From NCBI GenBank assembly GCA_023251455.1, contig JAHEYT010000023.1, positions 62,001 through 126,000 on the forward strand: a stretch of DNA of 64,000 nt, given 5' to 3'. Source of the stretch: Bacteroidota bacterium (GTDB lineage: Bacteria; Bacteroidota; Bacteroidia; Bacteroidales; Prolixibacteraceae). A model generated the notes under the pieces. The model ran no database searches. It was not told the DNA's origin and worked only from the letters and a program-made list of their open reading frames with translations. A program made the position numbers and the translations under genes. This document shows positions 8,846 through 16,312 of this stretch, in pieces (position 1 is the stretch's first letter; each line of letters opens with the position of its first letter).

Positions 8846-9340
8846 ATGGGATTTGTAACACCGGATTACGGTACAATATTTTGGATGCTCATCATTTTCG
8901 GGATAGTTCTGTTCATCCTGAAGAAATTTGCATGGGTACCTATTTTGAAAGCATTGAAAGATCGTGAAAAATCGATTTCTGATGCCCTGAATTCAGCCGA
9001 AAAAGCCAGAAAAGATGTTGCCGGGTTAAAAGCCAGTAACGATCAGATTATTACCGAGGCCAGAAGGGAAAAAGACATTATCCTGAAGGAAGCACGTGAT
9101 ATCAAGGATAAAATCATTGCCGATGCAAAAAATCAGGCAAATGCTGAAGCCCAAAAGAGCATTGAATATGCCAAGCAACAAATTGATGCTGAGAAAACGG
9201 CAGCTATAAATGATATCAAAAAGCAAGTTGCTGAATTATCGGTGATGATTGCTGAAAAAGTAATAAAGAAGCAACTTGACAATCCTAAAGAACAGGAAGT
9301 TTTGGTTCAGGATATGTTAAAAGATCTGAAGTTGAAATAA
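8846..9340 (+). CDS. atpF: ATP synthase Fo subunit b
   Basis: The peripheral-stalk subunit, 164 aa from ATG 8846. It has one N-terminal membrane helix (GTIFWMLIIFGIVLFILKKF, about residues 9-28) followed by a long charged coiled coil (about 30-150) rich in Glu, Lys and Ala that contacts delta and alpha. A GTG at 8786 is in frame but would add a polar stretch encoded by the intergenic hairpin, so the later ATG is chosen. It ends 4 nt before atpH. Confidence 0.94.
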   Translation: MGFVTPDYGTIFWMLIIFGIVLFILKKFAWVPILKALKDREKSISDALNSAEKARKDVAGLKASNDQIITEARREKDIILKEARDIKDKIIADAKNQANAEAQKSIEYAKQQIDAEKTAAINDIKKQVAELSVMIAEKVIKKQLDNPKEQEVLVQDMLKDLKLK

Positions 9341-9344
9341 TTGT

Positions 9345-9893
9345 ATGGACCAAAGTAAAATCAACGTTCGGTACGCTAAGGCATTTTTTATACTTGCAAA
9401 AGAAAAGGGTTTGACCTTGGAACTTCGCAAGGATGCCGGATTAATCGCCTCTGTTTGTGATACAAGCAGCGACTTTATCCTTATGCTCGATAGTCCGGTG
9501 GTAAAAACCTCACAGAAAGTAGAAGCCCTCAAGCGTATTTTTACAGGAAAAGTAAATGAGTTGTCGCTGAATTTTCTGCTTTTAATCACCGAAAACAAGC
9601 GCGAAAACTATATCCCCGGAATTTTCAGAAATCTGGAAGATTTATACCGACATGAAGAAGGAATAAAAACGGCCGTATTGACCAGCGCCATGCCTTTAAA
9701 TGAGAATTTGGTACTTCAGGTTCAGAAAATTCTGGAAACTGAATTCAACGCCAAAGTTGAACTGAGCCAAAAAGTGGATCAAAAGTTAATTGGAGGCTTT
9801 GTAATACGCGTTGATGACAAACAATACGACGCAAGTCTGTCGACACAATTGAAAAAAATCAGGGAGCAACTGCTCCACACCGAATTGAAATAG
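9345..9893 (+). CDS. atpH: ATP synthase F1 subunit delta
   Basis: The 182-aa delta (OSCP) subunit linking the F1 crown to the b stalk. The N-terminal helical domain begins INVRYAKAFFILAKEKG, the usual RYAxAL-type start, and the C-terminal domain holds the conserved DQKLIGGFVIRVDDKQYDAS segment. It starts 4 nt after atpF and is followed 29 nt later by atpA. Confidence 0.95.
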   Translation: MDQSKINVRYAKAFFILAKEKGLTLELRKDAGLIASVCDTSSDFILMLDSPVVKTSQKVEALKRIFTGKVNELSLNFLLLITENKRENYIPGIFRNLEDLYRHEEGIKTAVLTSAMPLNENLVLQVQKILETEFNAKVELSQKVDQKLIGGFVIRVDDKQYDASLSTQLKKIREQLLHTELK

Positions 9894-9922
9894 AATAACG
9901 AAAGAATAAAAATAGAAATAAG

Positions 9923-11503
9923 ATGGCAAATATAAAACCTGCTGAAGTTTCAGAAATACTCAGGCAACAACTGGAAGGCTTTAAAAGTCAGGCCGAACTA
10001 GAAGAAGTAGGAACTGTACTTCAGGTTGGAGATGGAATTGCACGTATTTACGGTCTTTCGAATGTTGAATCGAATGAAATGATTGAATTCGACTCGGGCG
10101 TAAAAGGGATCGTATTAAATCTTGAAGAAGATAATGTCGGTGCCGTAATTTTAGGTCTGACCAAGGAAATCAAAGAAGGTGATACCGTGAAAAGGCTTCG
10201 CCGGACTGCTTCAATTGAAGTGGGTGAAGGATTGCTTGGCAGGGTTATCAATACGCTGGGCGAACCAATCGACGGCAAAGGAGTTATTACCGGCGAAAAA
10301 TTTGTATTGCCTTTGGAACGAAAAGCTCCCGGGGTAATCTTCAGACAGCCGGTTTCGAAACCACTTCAAACAGGATTAAAAGCCATCGATGCCATGATTC
10401 CCATTGGACGTGGCCAGCGCGAATTGATTATTGGCGACCGCCAGACGGGGAAAACCGCTGTGGCCATTGATGCCATTATTAATCAGCGCGAGAACTTTGA
10501 AAAAGGAACTCCGGTATATTGTATCTATGTGGCCATTGGGCAGAAGGGCTCGACTGTAGCCAATTTGGCTTCAACCCTCGAAAGGCATGGTGCGATGGCT
10601 TATACCGTAATCGTATCGGCTACGGCATCCGATCCGGCTGCGCTTCAATATTATGCACCTTATTCAGGAGCAGCTATTGGCGAATTTTTCCGCGACACTG
10701 GCCGCGATGCCCTGATTATTTACGATGACCTTTCGAAGCAAGCGGTTTCGTATCGCGAAGTTTCACTGTTGCTGCGTCGTCCTCCAGGCCGCGAAGCTTA
10801 TCCGGGTGATGTATTTTATCTTCACTCCCGCTTACTCGAAAGAGCTGCGCGCATTATCGTTTCAGACGAAATGGCAGCTAAAATGAACGACTTACCCGAA
10901 TGTCTGAAAGGCATGGTAAAAGGTGGAGGTTCGTTGACTGCGCTTCCGATTATTGAAACCCAGGCAGGCGACGTGTCAGCTTATATTCCGACTAACGTAA
11001 TTTCAATTACCGATGGTCAGATTTTCCTCGAATCAAACTTGTTTAACTCCGGAGTTCGCCCGGCGATCAACGTGGGTATTTCGGTTTCGCGTGTTGGGGG
11101 AAATGCCCAGATTAAAGGCATGAAAAAGATTGCCGGAACCCTGAAACTGGACCAGGCTCAGTTCCGCGAACTGGAAGCTTTCTCGAAATTCGGTTCCGAT
11201 CTGGATGCCGCTACCATGCGCGTTCTGGATAAAGGTCGCAAAAACGTGGAAATCCTGAAACAGCAACAATACGCCCCAATGAAGATTGAGCATCAGATTG
11301 CCATTATCTATTGCGGAGTAAAAGAATTGTTGCGCGATGTTCCGGTTGAAAAAGTGAAAGCTTTTGAACGCGATTTTCTTGAACTGATGGAAATGCAGTA
11401 TCGCAGTGTACTTGACCAGCTGAGAGCAGGCGCTCTTTCTGATAACGAAACAAAGGTGATTGAAAAAGTAGCTGCCGAAGTAGCTGAGAGATATTCGGAA
11501 TAA
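9923..11503 (+). CDS. atpA: ATP synthase F1 subunit alpha
   Basis: The non-catalytic nucleotide-binding subunit of F1, 526 aa. The N-terminal beta-barrel ([17 protein letters not shown]), the Walker A motif GDRQTGKT (171-178), the Walker B region [13 protein letters not shown] and the signature [20 protein letters not shown] are all intact. It is followed 29 nt later by atpG. The catalytic beta and epsilon genes are not in this operon. Confidence 0.98.
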   Translation: MANIKPAEVSEILRQQLEGFKSQAELEEVGTVLQVGDGIARIYGLSNVESNEMIEFDSGVKGIVLNLEEDNVGAVILGLTKEIKEGDTVKRLRRTASIEVGEGLLGRVINTLGEPIDGKGVITGEKFVLPLERKAPGVIFRQPVSKPLQTGLKAIDAMIPIGRGQRELIIGDRQTGKTAVAIDAIINQRENFEKGTPVYCIYVAIGQKGSTVANLASTLERHGAMAYTVIVSATASDPAALQYYAPYSGAAIGEFFRDTGRDALIIYDDLSKQAVSYREVSLLLRRPPGREAYPGDVFYLHSRLLERAARIIVSDEMAAKMNDLPECLKGMVKGGGSLTALPIIETQAGDVSAYIPTNVISITDGQIFLESNLFNSGVRPAINVGISVSRVGGNAQIKGMKKIAGTLKLDQAQFRELEAFSKFGSDLDAATMRVLDKGRKNVEILKQQQYAPMKIEHQIAIIYCGVKELLRDVPVEKVKAFERDFLELMEMQYRSVLDQLRAGALSDNETKVIEKVAAEVAERYSE

Positions 11504-11532
11504 ACATTCGTGACTGAAAACACAACTATTGA

Positions 11533-12414
11533 ATGGCTAATTTAAAAGAAATACGAACCCGGATAACATCTGTAAAAACCACCAGGCAGGTTACCAGTGC
11601 TATGAAAATGGTATCGGCAGCCAAATTGAAGAAGGCCCAGGATGCTATTTTACAGATTCGTCCGTATGCTGAAAAGCTTTCCGACTTACTTTCGTCGTTA
11701 AGTTCGGCATTGGATAATACTGCGGATTCGGTTTTTACTGTTCAGCGTAATCCTGAAAAGGTTTTGATTGTTTTGATTAGTTCTAACCGGGGTCTTTGTG
11801 GTGGATTTAACTCATACATTACCAAAAAGGCCATCCTTTTGGCAAAAACAAAATACAAAAATCAGCTGAATGCCGGAAAGCTCGACTTTATTGTCATCGG
11901 TAAACAGGCTGGTAAGATTCTTCGCTCGTACCAGATTAAGATTCAGGGAGAAAAAAATTACCTGTTCGATAATCTGACTTTCGATCATGTTTCGGTTGAG
12001 GTGAAAGCAATCATGGCCGATTATGTGAATGGGAAATACGACCGGGTTGAACTGGTTTACAACAAATTCGTAAATGCCGCTTATCAGGAGCTCGTAAGTG
12101 AACAGTTCTTACCTGTATTGCCAGCTGTTTCCGATAATCAAAAACGAAATAATACCAACTATATTTACGAACCTTCGCTTGAAAAAATTGTAGCCGAATT
12201 AATTCCAAGGTCGCTAACCATACAATTCTATAAAGCTTTGCTCGATTCGCATGCCGCCGAACATGGCGCCCGAATGACAGCCATGCACAAAGCGACCGAC
12301 AACGCTTCGGAACTGATCAACGAACTTACCCTGACCTTTAATAAAGCCCGCCAGGCTTCTGTTACCAATGCCATTCTGGAAGTAACCAATGCGGCAGAGG
12401 CATTAAACGGATAA
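11533..12414 (+). CDS. atpG: ATP synthase F1 subunit gamma
   Basis: The 293-aa central rotor shaft. The N-terminal helix ANLKEIRTRITSVKTTRQVT and the C-terminal helix GARMTAMHKATDNASELIN (about residue 240 onward) form the coiled coil that turns inside alpha3beta3; SSNRGLCGGFN lies in the Rossmann-like domain. It is the last gene of this operon and is followed by a terminator; atpD and atpC must lie elsewhere in the genome. Confidence 0.96.
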   Translation: MANLKEIRTRITSVKTTRQVTSAMKMVSAAKLKKAQDAILQIRPYAEKLSDLLSSLSSALDNTADSVFTVQRNPEKVLIVLISSNRGLCGGFNSYITKKAILLAKTKYKNQLNAGKLDFIVIGKQAGKILRSYQIKIQGEKNYLFDNLTFDHVSVEVKAIMADYVNGKYDRVELVYNKFVNAAYQELVSEQFLPVLPAVSDNQKRNNTNYIYEPSLEKIVAELIPRSLTIQFYKALLDSHAAEHGARMTAMHKATDNASELINELTLTFNKARQASVTNAILEVTNAAEALNG

Positions 12415-12433
12415 AAGATATTTGCATAAAATG

Positions 12434-12467
12434 AAAATCCCGGTCATTTAAATGATCGGGATTTTTT
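12434..12467 (+). terminator. Intrinsic terminator of the atp operon
   Basis: AAAATCCCGGTCATTT (12434-12449) pairs with AAATGATCGGGATTTT (12450-12465) with one wobble, and the 3' arm runs into six Ts. The central AT pairs would form the loop. It closes the bactofilin-atp operon. Confidence 0.85.
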
Positions 12468-12653
12468 GATTTATGAAGGGATTTAAAATCCTTTGCGAAG
12501 AGGCGCCAATTGTAAATTGGCCCTAGGAGCCTGTCGGACTTATACATTTATTAGGGTTCTTTTACGGCCCCCTATCTGAGACCTAACGTGAAATATACGA
12601 TTCTCAGAGCCTTAAACCCGTAAGTCACTCCTAGCGGTGATTTACTTGAACTA
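12468..12653. other. Non-coding stretch, small hairpin only
   Basis: No gene seen. It contains a short perfect hairpin GCCAATT-GTA-AATTGGC (12505-12521), built like the REP element at 13236, and a weak CTGAGA/TCTCAG inverted repeat near 12580-12615. It marks the boundary between the conserved atp operon and the accessory region. Confidence 0.4.
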
Positions 12654-13112
12654 TTACTTTATTATTTCAATTGGTTTATCATTTTCCTTTGTCCACTTTA
12701 ATTCTCCGTTATACCATAGCTTTTTAGAATAGGTATTTCCATTAACCATTTCATACTCTAATTTAATGGTATCAATAGTAGACTTACTTAGTTGCAAATA
12801 TACTATTGGCTGATTATTTACAGTAAATTCATCAATTCCAAAGTCTACCAAATAAATAAAATAACCCCATTCAGATGAGAAATCAACTTTATTGTTTTGG
12901 ACTATAACTTTATTTCCGTTTAAATCAAGCTTATAAACTAAGAAATCATCAATCGAAAAATGGTTTGGGGTATTTGTATCCAGAAGATTTTGCCCAGCTT
13001 TATTTTTCAGAATAATTACGTGCTGTGTCTCAACGTCAATTTTTTTTTCGACCACTTCTCTGCTACATGCCATTCCTATAAAAATGCTTAAAATTAACAA
13101 TATTCGTTTCAT
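12654..13112 (-). CDS. Hypothetical lipoprotein
   Basis: 152 aa, not recognised. The N-terminus MKRILLILSIFIGMACSRE is a lipoprotein signal with lipobox GMAC (Cys16), so the mature protein should be membrane-anchored. The remainder is rich in beta-strand-type sequence with Asn, Lys and Thr (VILKNKAGQNLLDTN, WGYFIYLVDFGIDEF), suggesting a small beta-sandwich. Base composition is AT-rich compared with the atp genes, and it belongs to a run of small minus-strand genes with no housekeeping neighbours. Function unknown. Confidence 0.65.
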   Translation of the reverse strand: MKRILLILSIFIGMACSREVVEKKIDVETQHVIILKNKAGQNLLDTNTPNHFSIDDFLVYKLDLNGNKVIVQNNKVDFSSEWGYFIYLVDFGIDEFTVNNQPIVYLQLSKSTIDTIKLEYEMVNGNTYSKKLWYNGELKWTKENDKPIEIIK

Positions 13113-13228
13113 GACTTTTCGTTTTAAAGGTTTAAGGTTGTATACTAATTATGCATTGTTGCCCACTATTAAAGTTATAATTAGAAGGACTGAAATCTGT
13201 GTATAAAAACCACCGCGCCATCGAGAGG

Positions 13229-13253
13229 CCCCGCTGGCGCGGATTTGTAATCC
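13229..13253 (-). repeat. REP-like 25-nt repeat, copy 1 (inverted)
   Basis: Read on the minus strand this is the 25-nt unit beginning GGATTACAAATCCGCGCC and ending AGCGGGG. Around it, GGCGCGGATT (13236-13245) and AATCCGCGCC (13249-13258) form a perfect 10-bp hairpin with a 3-nt loop. The same unit recurs at 13369-13393 and twice at 15508-15557. Confidence 0.8.
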
Positions 13254-13262
13254 GCGCCTTTG

Positions 13263-13343
13263 CTACTCAATCAATATAATTTCCAGCATCCCTTTTTCGC
13301 CGGCATAATCAGAGGCACTACCATATATGCAACGTTCTGGTCT
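13263..13343 (-). pseudogene. 3' relic of a RAYT (Y1/TnpA-like) transposase
   Basis: On the minus strand, 26 codons before the TAG at 13265-13263 read RPERCIYGSASDYAGEKGML followed by EIILIE. This resembles the C-terminal end of Bacteroidota REP-associated tyrosine transposases (consensus of the type Y-SSA-DYAG-KGLLE-E), recalled from the family rather than searched. The catalytic HUH and Tyr regions are gone; only the tail remains. It sits between two inverted copies of the 25-nt repeat, the arrangement expected of a REP-RAYT unit. Confidence 0.6.
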
Positions 13344-13368
13344 TGTGGCACAGATTATTACATGACAC

Positions 13369-13393
13369 GGATTACAAACCCCTGCCAGCGAGG
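13369..13393 (+). repeat. REP-like 25-nt repeat, copy 2
   Basis: The unit GGATTACAAACCCCTGCC with ending AGCGAGG differs from copy 1 at four positions, which removes most of the hairpin. It lies in inverted orientation to copy 1, bracketing the transposase relic, and ends 6 nt from the stop codon of the next minus-strand gene. Confidence 0.75.
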
Positions 13394-13399
13394 GTTATC

Positions 13400-13948
13400 T
13401 TACCATTCAGTTTTATCAGATGCTAGATTTGTCTCAAATTCAGATATAAGTTTTTCAACTTGCTTTATGATCGAATTTGATAAGCTATCACTAATTTTTT
13501 CAGCGTACTTTTTTCCACTTTTCAAAGAATTCATATTTTTCAAAAAATTCTCTAAAGGAACTTCTGAGGTTGTTCCTTGTGCATTAGTACTTACTTTAAA
13601 ATCGGTAATGATGACCTTTAGTTTTCCTTCCTTAAACATCGTTGTTACATTATACAATATTGTATAAGTCATGGGTATATTTGAAACCATAAAGTCCGCG
13701 GGAAAACTTCCATTGTCATAGATTTCTTGATTCTCAATATCAATTATAAAACTATTATCGGCATGTTTTTTAATTAAAAAAAGTTTTGTTGAATCATAAA
13801 TAAATTTTGCTGCTTTACCCTCAATACTAAGGATTTTGTCAAAACCATATTTCCCAGATTTCTCCAATATAGGAATTTGGCTTGTTACTTGGGAAACTGC
13901 CAACCCAGAAATTAGAAATAAATAAATAAATGTAATATTCAGTTTCAT
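13400..13948 (-). CDS. DUF4468-like secreted protein
   Basis: 182 aa with a cleavable signal (MKLNITFIYLFLISGLAVSQ). The mature part resembles the DUF4468 (TBP-like fold) family of Bacteroidota secreted proteins: a strand-rich half (KLFLIKKHADNSFIID), a central YTILYNVTTMFKEGKLKVII motif, then a helical C-terminal tail (KYAEKISDSLSNSIIKQVEK). No function is established for the family. It is AT-rich like its neighbours, and its 3' end abuts repeat copy 2. Confidence 0.65.
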   Translation of the reverse strand: MKLNITFIYLFLISGLAVSQVTSQIPILEKSGKYGFDKILSIEGKAAKFIYDSTKLFLIKKHADNSFIIDIENQEIYDNGSFPADFMVSNIPMTYTILYNVTTMFKEGKLKVIITDFKVSTNAQGTTSEVPLENFLKNMNSLKSGKKYAEKISDSLSNSIIKQVEKLISEFETNLASDKTEW

Positions 13949-14008
13949 GTTGTAATTCCTATTTAAATTAAGTTAATACTAACCGTTGAATACAAGACAT
14001 TTGGTGGA

Positions 14009-14461
14009 TTATTGTAACAATTTTTCGTGTTCAAAATGGAGCGCGTTTAATCTCTCATTCAATTGGCGTAATTCTGACTTTAATTTTATTAATTCTTCAG
14101 TATCTACTTTATCTTTTGTTGAAAGGTTAATGTTTAATATTGTCAGATAAATTGTCGTACACATAAAAAACACATTAAGAACAAAAGAAATATTGTCTTT
14201 AATTTTATCAATTATTTGATTAAATCTCAGTTGTCTAAAAGACTTAAATTTCCACCCTTTGTCAGTTAGTCTATAAACAGATTGTCTTTTTAAGTCAATC
14301 AGCCCTAGTTCAGCTAATCCGTCAATAACTATAATGTCTGAGCTAAAATCAAATAATTTCATTAGCCCTTTTTCTTGAAATTGGATATTAGTCAATAGAC
14401 CACCATTGTCTTTTATTGCCTTAAGAAATATTACGGCAATTTTTTGATGTGCTTTTATCAT
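14009..14461 (-). CDS. Hypothetical winged-helix/TM/coiled-coil protein
   Basis: 150 aa, unrecognised. The N-terminal ~75 residues look like a small winged-helix domain (KDNGGLLTNIQFQEKGLMK, DGLAELGLIDLKRQSVYRLT). A single membrane helix follows at about 90-110 (SFVLNVFFMCTTIYLTILNI), then a charged coiled coil (EELIKLKSELRQLNERLNAL). The topology suggests a membrane-tethered sensor or oligomer; whether the N-terminal domain binds DNA is not shown. The next gene upstream on the strand is the DUF-unknown protein at 15297. Confidence 0.6.
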   Translation of the reverse strand: MIKAHQKIAVIFLKAIKDNGGLLTNIQFQEKGLMKLFDFSSDIIVIDGLAELGLIDLKRQSVYRLTDKGWKFKSFRQLRFNQIIDKIKDNISFVLNVFFMCTTIYLTILNINLSTKDKVDTEELIKLKSELRQLNERLNALHFEHEKLLQ

Positions 14462-14641
14462 GTGCCTGTCTCACTTGAAATTAATGTTAACTAGTAACTA
14501 TCCTCAAATATACCGTACTTTTCTGAGCTTCCGATTATAGTAAGCTGTTATATCCACCATGCTCCTCTCGATATTCCAATATTATTCAGCATGGCTGGTG
14601 TCTATTTACAATTTGCATTGGTCTTGCAACAGCAGAGCACA

Positions 14642-14779
14642 TTCCCTAAAAACAGACCTCATCTCCTAAATTAAGGCAAAGTTCCCAAAATTTAGGAGAC
14701 AGGGGTCAAAATTTAGGCAACATTGCCTAATTTTAAGCAACATTGCCTAAAATCAGACAATGACCGTCTGATTTTAGGC
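14642..14779. repeat. Block of nested TTAGGCAA-type inverted repeats
   Basis: In the gene-free stretch 14462-14826 the motif family CCTAAA/TTTAGG recurs many times in both orientations. GCAACATTGCCTAA occurs twice (14717-14730 with AGGCAACATTGCCTAA, and 14737-14750), and GCCTAAAATCAGAC (14745-14758) pairs perfectly with GTCTGATTTTAGGC (14766-14779) around a 7-nt loop. No T-run follows on either strand. The block lies 3' of the gene at 14827-15297 and 5' of the gene at 14461. Function is unknown: a terminator-like structure, a mobile repeat, or a structured RNA. Confidence 0.6.
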
Positions 14780-14826
14780 AATTAGGTCGAAAAACTGGCA
14801 ATGGCTGCTGCCGCTACCCATTACTC

Positions 14827-15297
14827 CTATTCATCTTTTTTGATTGGCCGTCCAGGGAAACGAGCGCTCAAATCGTCGTAAATGGTTTGTGCACCGGGCA
14901 CTCCGGCTTTGGCTGCCCCTTTAATGTAGTTGTAGTAGGCCAGGGCGGCTACATACGCTTCGCTGCCCGATAAGAGCATCGTGTCCTGAAGCATGTCGAT
15001 GGTTGGCATCACCGACTGCAAGATTTGCCTGATGGTGTCGTAGCCTTTCAGGTCAACCTCCATTTCGGCTACATTGACATAGGGAGGCATGGGTGTTCCC
15101 GGAACTTTAAGGTATTCCAGGGCTTTGGTAACAAACGCATACGATTTATCGCCCATTTTGGGAAGTTCCTTGCTTTCTTCCGGAGTAAGATTTACAAGTG
15201 AAGGGGCCAAAATAGCGCTGGCTTGAGCATAAAATTGTTTGGACTGTTCCACCGTTTCAGGAAGAATTGCCAATGAAATTTGATTAGAATTACTCAT
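14827..15297 (-). CDS. Hypothetical helical protein
   Basis: 156 aa from ATG 15297; an upstream frame extension to 15342 is less likely because the sequence MSNSNQISLAILPETVEQ is the natural family-like start. It is mostly helical, with no signal peptide, membrane helix or catalytic motif. Features are PEESKELPKMGDKS, a proline-rich turn VPGTPMPPYVNVAE, a helix pair ending ALAYYNYIKGAAKAGVPGAQ, and a charged C-terminus. The C-terminal half reads like a short binding module. Function unknown. Confidence 0.65.
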   Translation of the reverse strand: MSNSNQISLAILPETVEQSKQFYAQASAILAPSLVNLTPEESKELPKMGDKSYAFVTKALEYLKVPGTPMPPYVNVAEMEVDLKGYDTIRQILQSVMPTIDMLQDTMLLSGSEAYVAALAYYNYIKGAAKAGVPGAQTIYDDLSARFPGRPIKKDE

Positions 15298-15507
15298 GTG
15301 AATTGATTTTTGAATTTTTTGAAACATTGTATTTGGAACCATCCGATGAGGATTAATTCCTCCTACAAGTTACAAAATCAATAGATTAGCAACACTATTT
15401 TTTCTGAATTATTATATGAAGTAGCCGAAATTCGTGATGAATGGCTCGTTTTGATAAATGAACAGCCCTTTTTTGCACGAAGGATTTAAAAACACCAATG
15501 GGGGCAA

Positions 15508-15557
15508 GGATTACAAATCCGCGCCAGCAAGGTGATTACAAATCTGAGCCAGCGAGG
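15508..15557 (+). repeat. Two tandem copies of the REP-like repeat
   Basis: GGATTACAAATCCGCGCC + AGCAAGG (15508-15532) is followed directly by TGATTACAAATCTGAGCC + AGCGAGG (15533-15557). They match the units at 13229 and 13369. They lie in the non-coding gap 15298-15577, 20 nt from the 3' end of the PAP2-like gene. Confidence 0.8.
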
Positions 15558-15577
15558 CGATTGAAAATTTTGGTATC

Positions 15578-16198
15578 CTAAATAAAGGTAATGACGAGCG
15601 TAAGGATCAGGAAACCGACCATGAATCCGGCATAAACCTGCGATTGGGTATGTTTCCCTAGAATGAGGCGTGAAGTTGCAACTAATCCGGCGGCCAAAAT
15701 GAGCAGCGATAAAAGGAAAACCGGGTTTTCGTTAAGCCTGAACGACAGACCTAAAATACCGCCAACCAAACCTCCAATGGCTGCAGCATGTGCGCTGATT
15801 TTCCACCTCATTGAAATTGGAAGTAGTGCAATCTGGACCAGGACTGCCCCGACCAATAAAACATTGTAAATGGGAAAAACAGGCAACCGTTTAAGCATTT
15901 GATATCCGAGATAATACGAAATGGCACTGAATATCATAGATAACACCCGATCGGTATTTTTCTCCATGCTCAAATCAAACTTTGGATTTAACGACAGGAT
16001 GAAAATGCTAATGGCCGGTAAAACGCAGGTTGACAAGAAAACGATCAGGAGCATGTATTTCTTAACGTTCCAGGGTAAAATTGAGAAGTAAAAGTCGGAA
16101 TTAAAGAGTAGTAAAAAGCCGAAAGTTGGAATGAGCAAAGGATGAAAAACGATAGATGTGACACGGGCTATCTGTATTAGAATTTTATTGCTGTTCAT
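15578..16198 (-). CDS. PAP2-like integral membrane protein
   Basis: 206 aa with about six membrane helices. The C-terminal half resembles the PAP2/phosphatidic-acid phosphatase core: KISAHAAAIGG stands where PSGH is expected and ATSRLILGKHTQSQ where SRxxxxxHxxxD is expected. The SR and the nucleophile-type His are kept, but the serine-glycine of PSGH and the final Asp are changed, so activity is uncertain. Such proteins are common in Bacteroidota and often annotated only as phosphatase PAP2 family. If active it would dephosphorylate a lipid phosphate or undecaprenyl pyrophosphate at the inner membrane. Confidence 0.6.
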   Translation of the reverse strand: MNSNKILIQIARVTSIVFHPLLIPTFGFLLLFNSDFYFSILPWNVKKYMLLIVFLSTCVLPAISIFILSLNPKFDLSMEKNTDRVLSMIFSAISYYLGYQMLKRLPVFPIYNVLLVGAVLVQIALLPISMRWKISAHAAAIGGLVGGILGLSFRLNENPVFLLSLLILAAGLVATSRLILGKHTQSQVYAGFMVGFLILTLVITFI

Positions 16199-16204
16199 TT
16201 ATTC

Positions 16205-16291
16205 AATTGATTAACGATTGTTGATTAACGATTGCCGAATAACGATTGTTGATTATAGATTGAACAAATCCTTCGTTAATCGTTAATCTCA
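16205..16291. repeat. Short imperfect repeats upstream of the PAP2-like gene
   Basis: GATTAACGATTG-like units follow one another three times (about 16208-16250), with inverted partners TTAATCGTTAATC at about 16275-16287. The array lies between the 3' end of rpoN and the start of the PAP2-like gene. It could fold into a weak AT-rich hairpin. Confidence 0.5.
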
Positions 16292-16312
16292 AATCTGTGA
16301 TCGTCAATCTTT

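Noticed and set aside
12500-12650. tRNA or riboswitch candidate after the atp operon
   Set aside because: Only short unrelated hairpins are found; no cloverleaf, TpsiC arm or known riboswitch core is visible.
13260-13667. Plus-strand open frame of 135 aa
   Set aside because: It starts in the repeat, overlaps the DUF4468-like gene on the other strand and has no family resemblance; it is a shadow.
14642-14779. Possible CRISPR array because of recurring motifs
   Set aside because: The repeats are short, uneven in spacing, appear in both orientations and pair with one another; there are no regular spacers and no cas genes.
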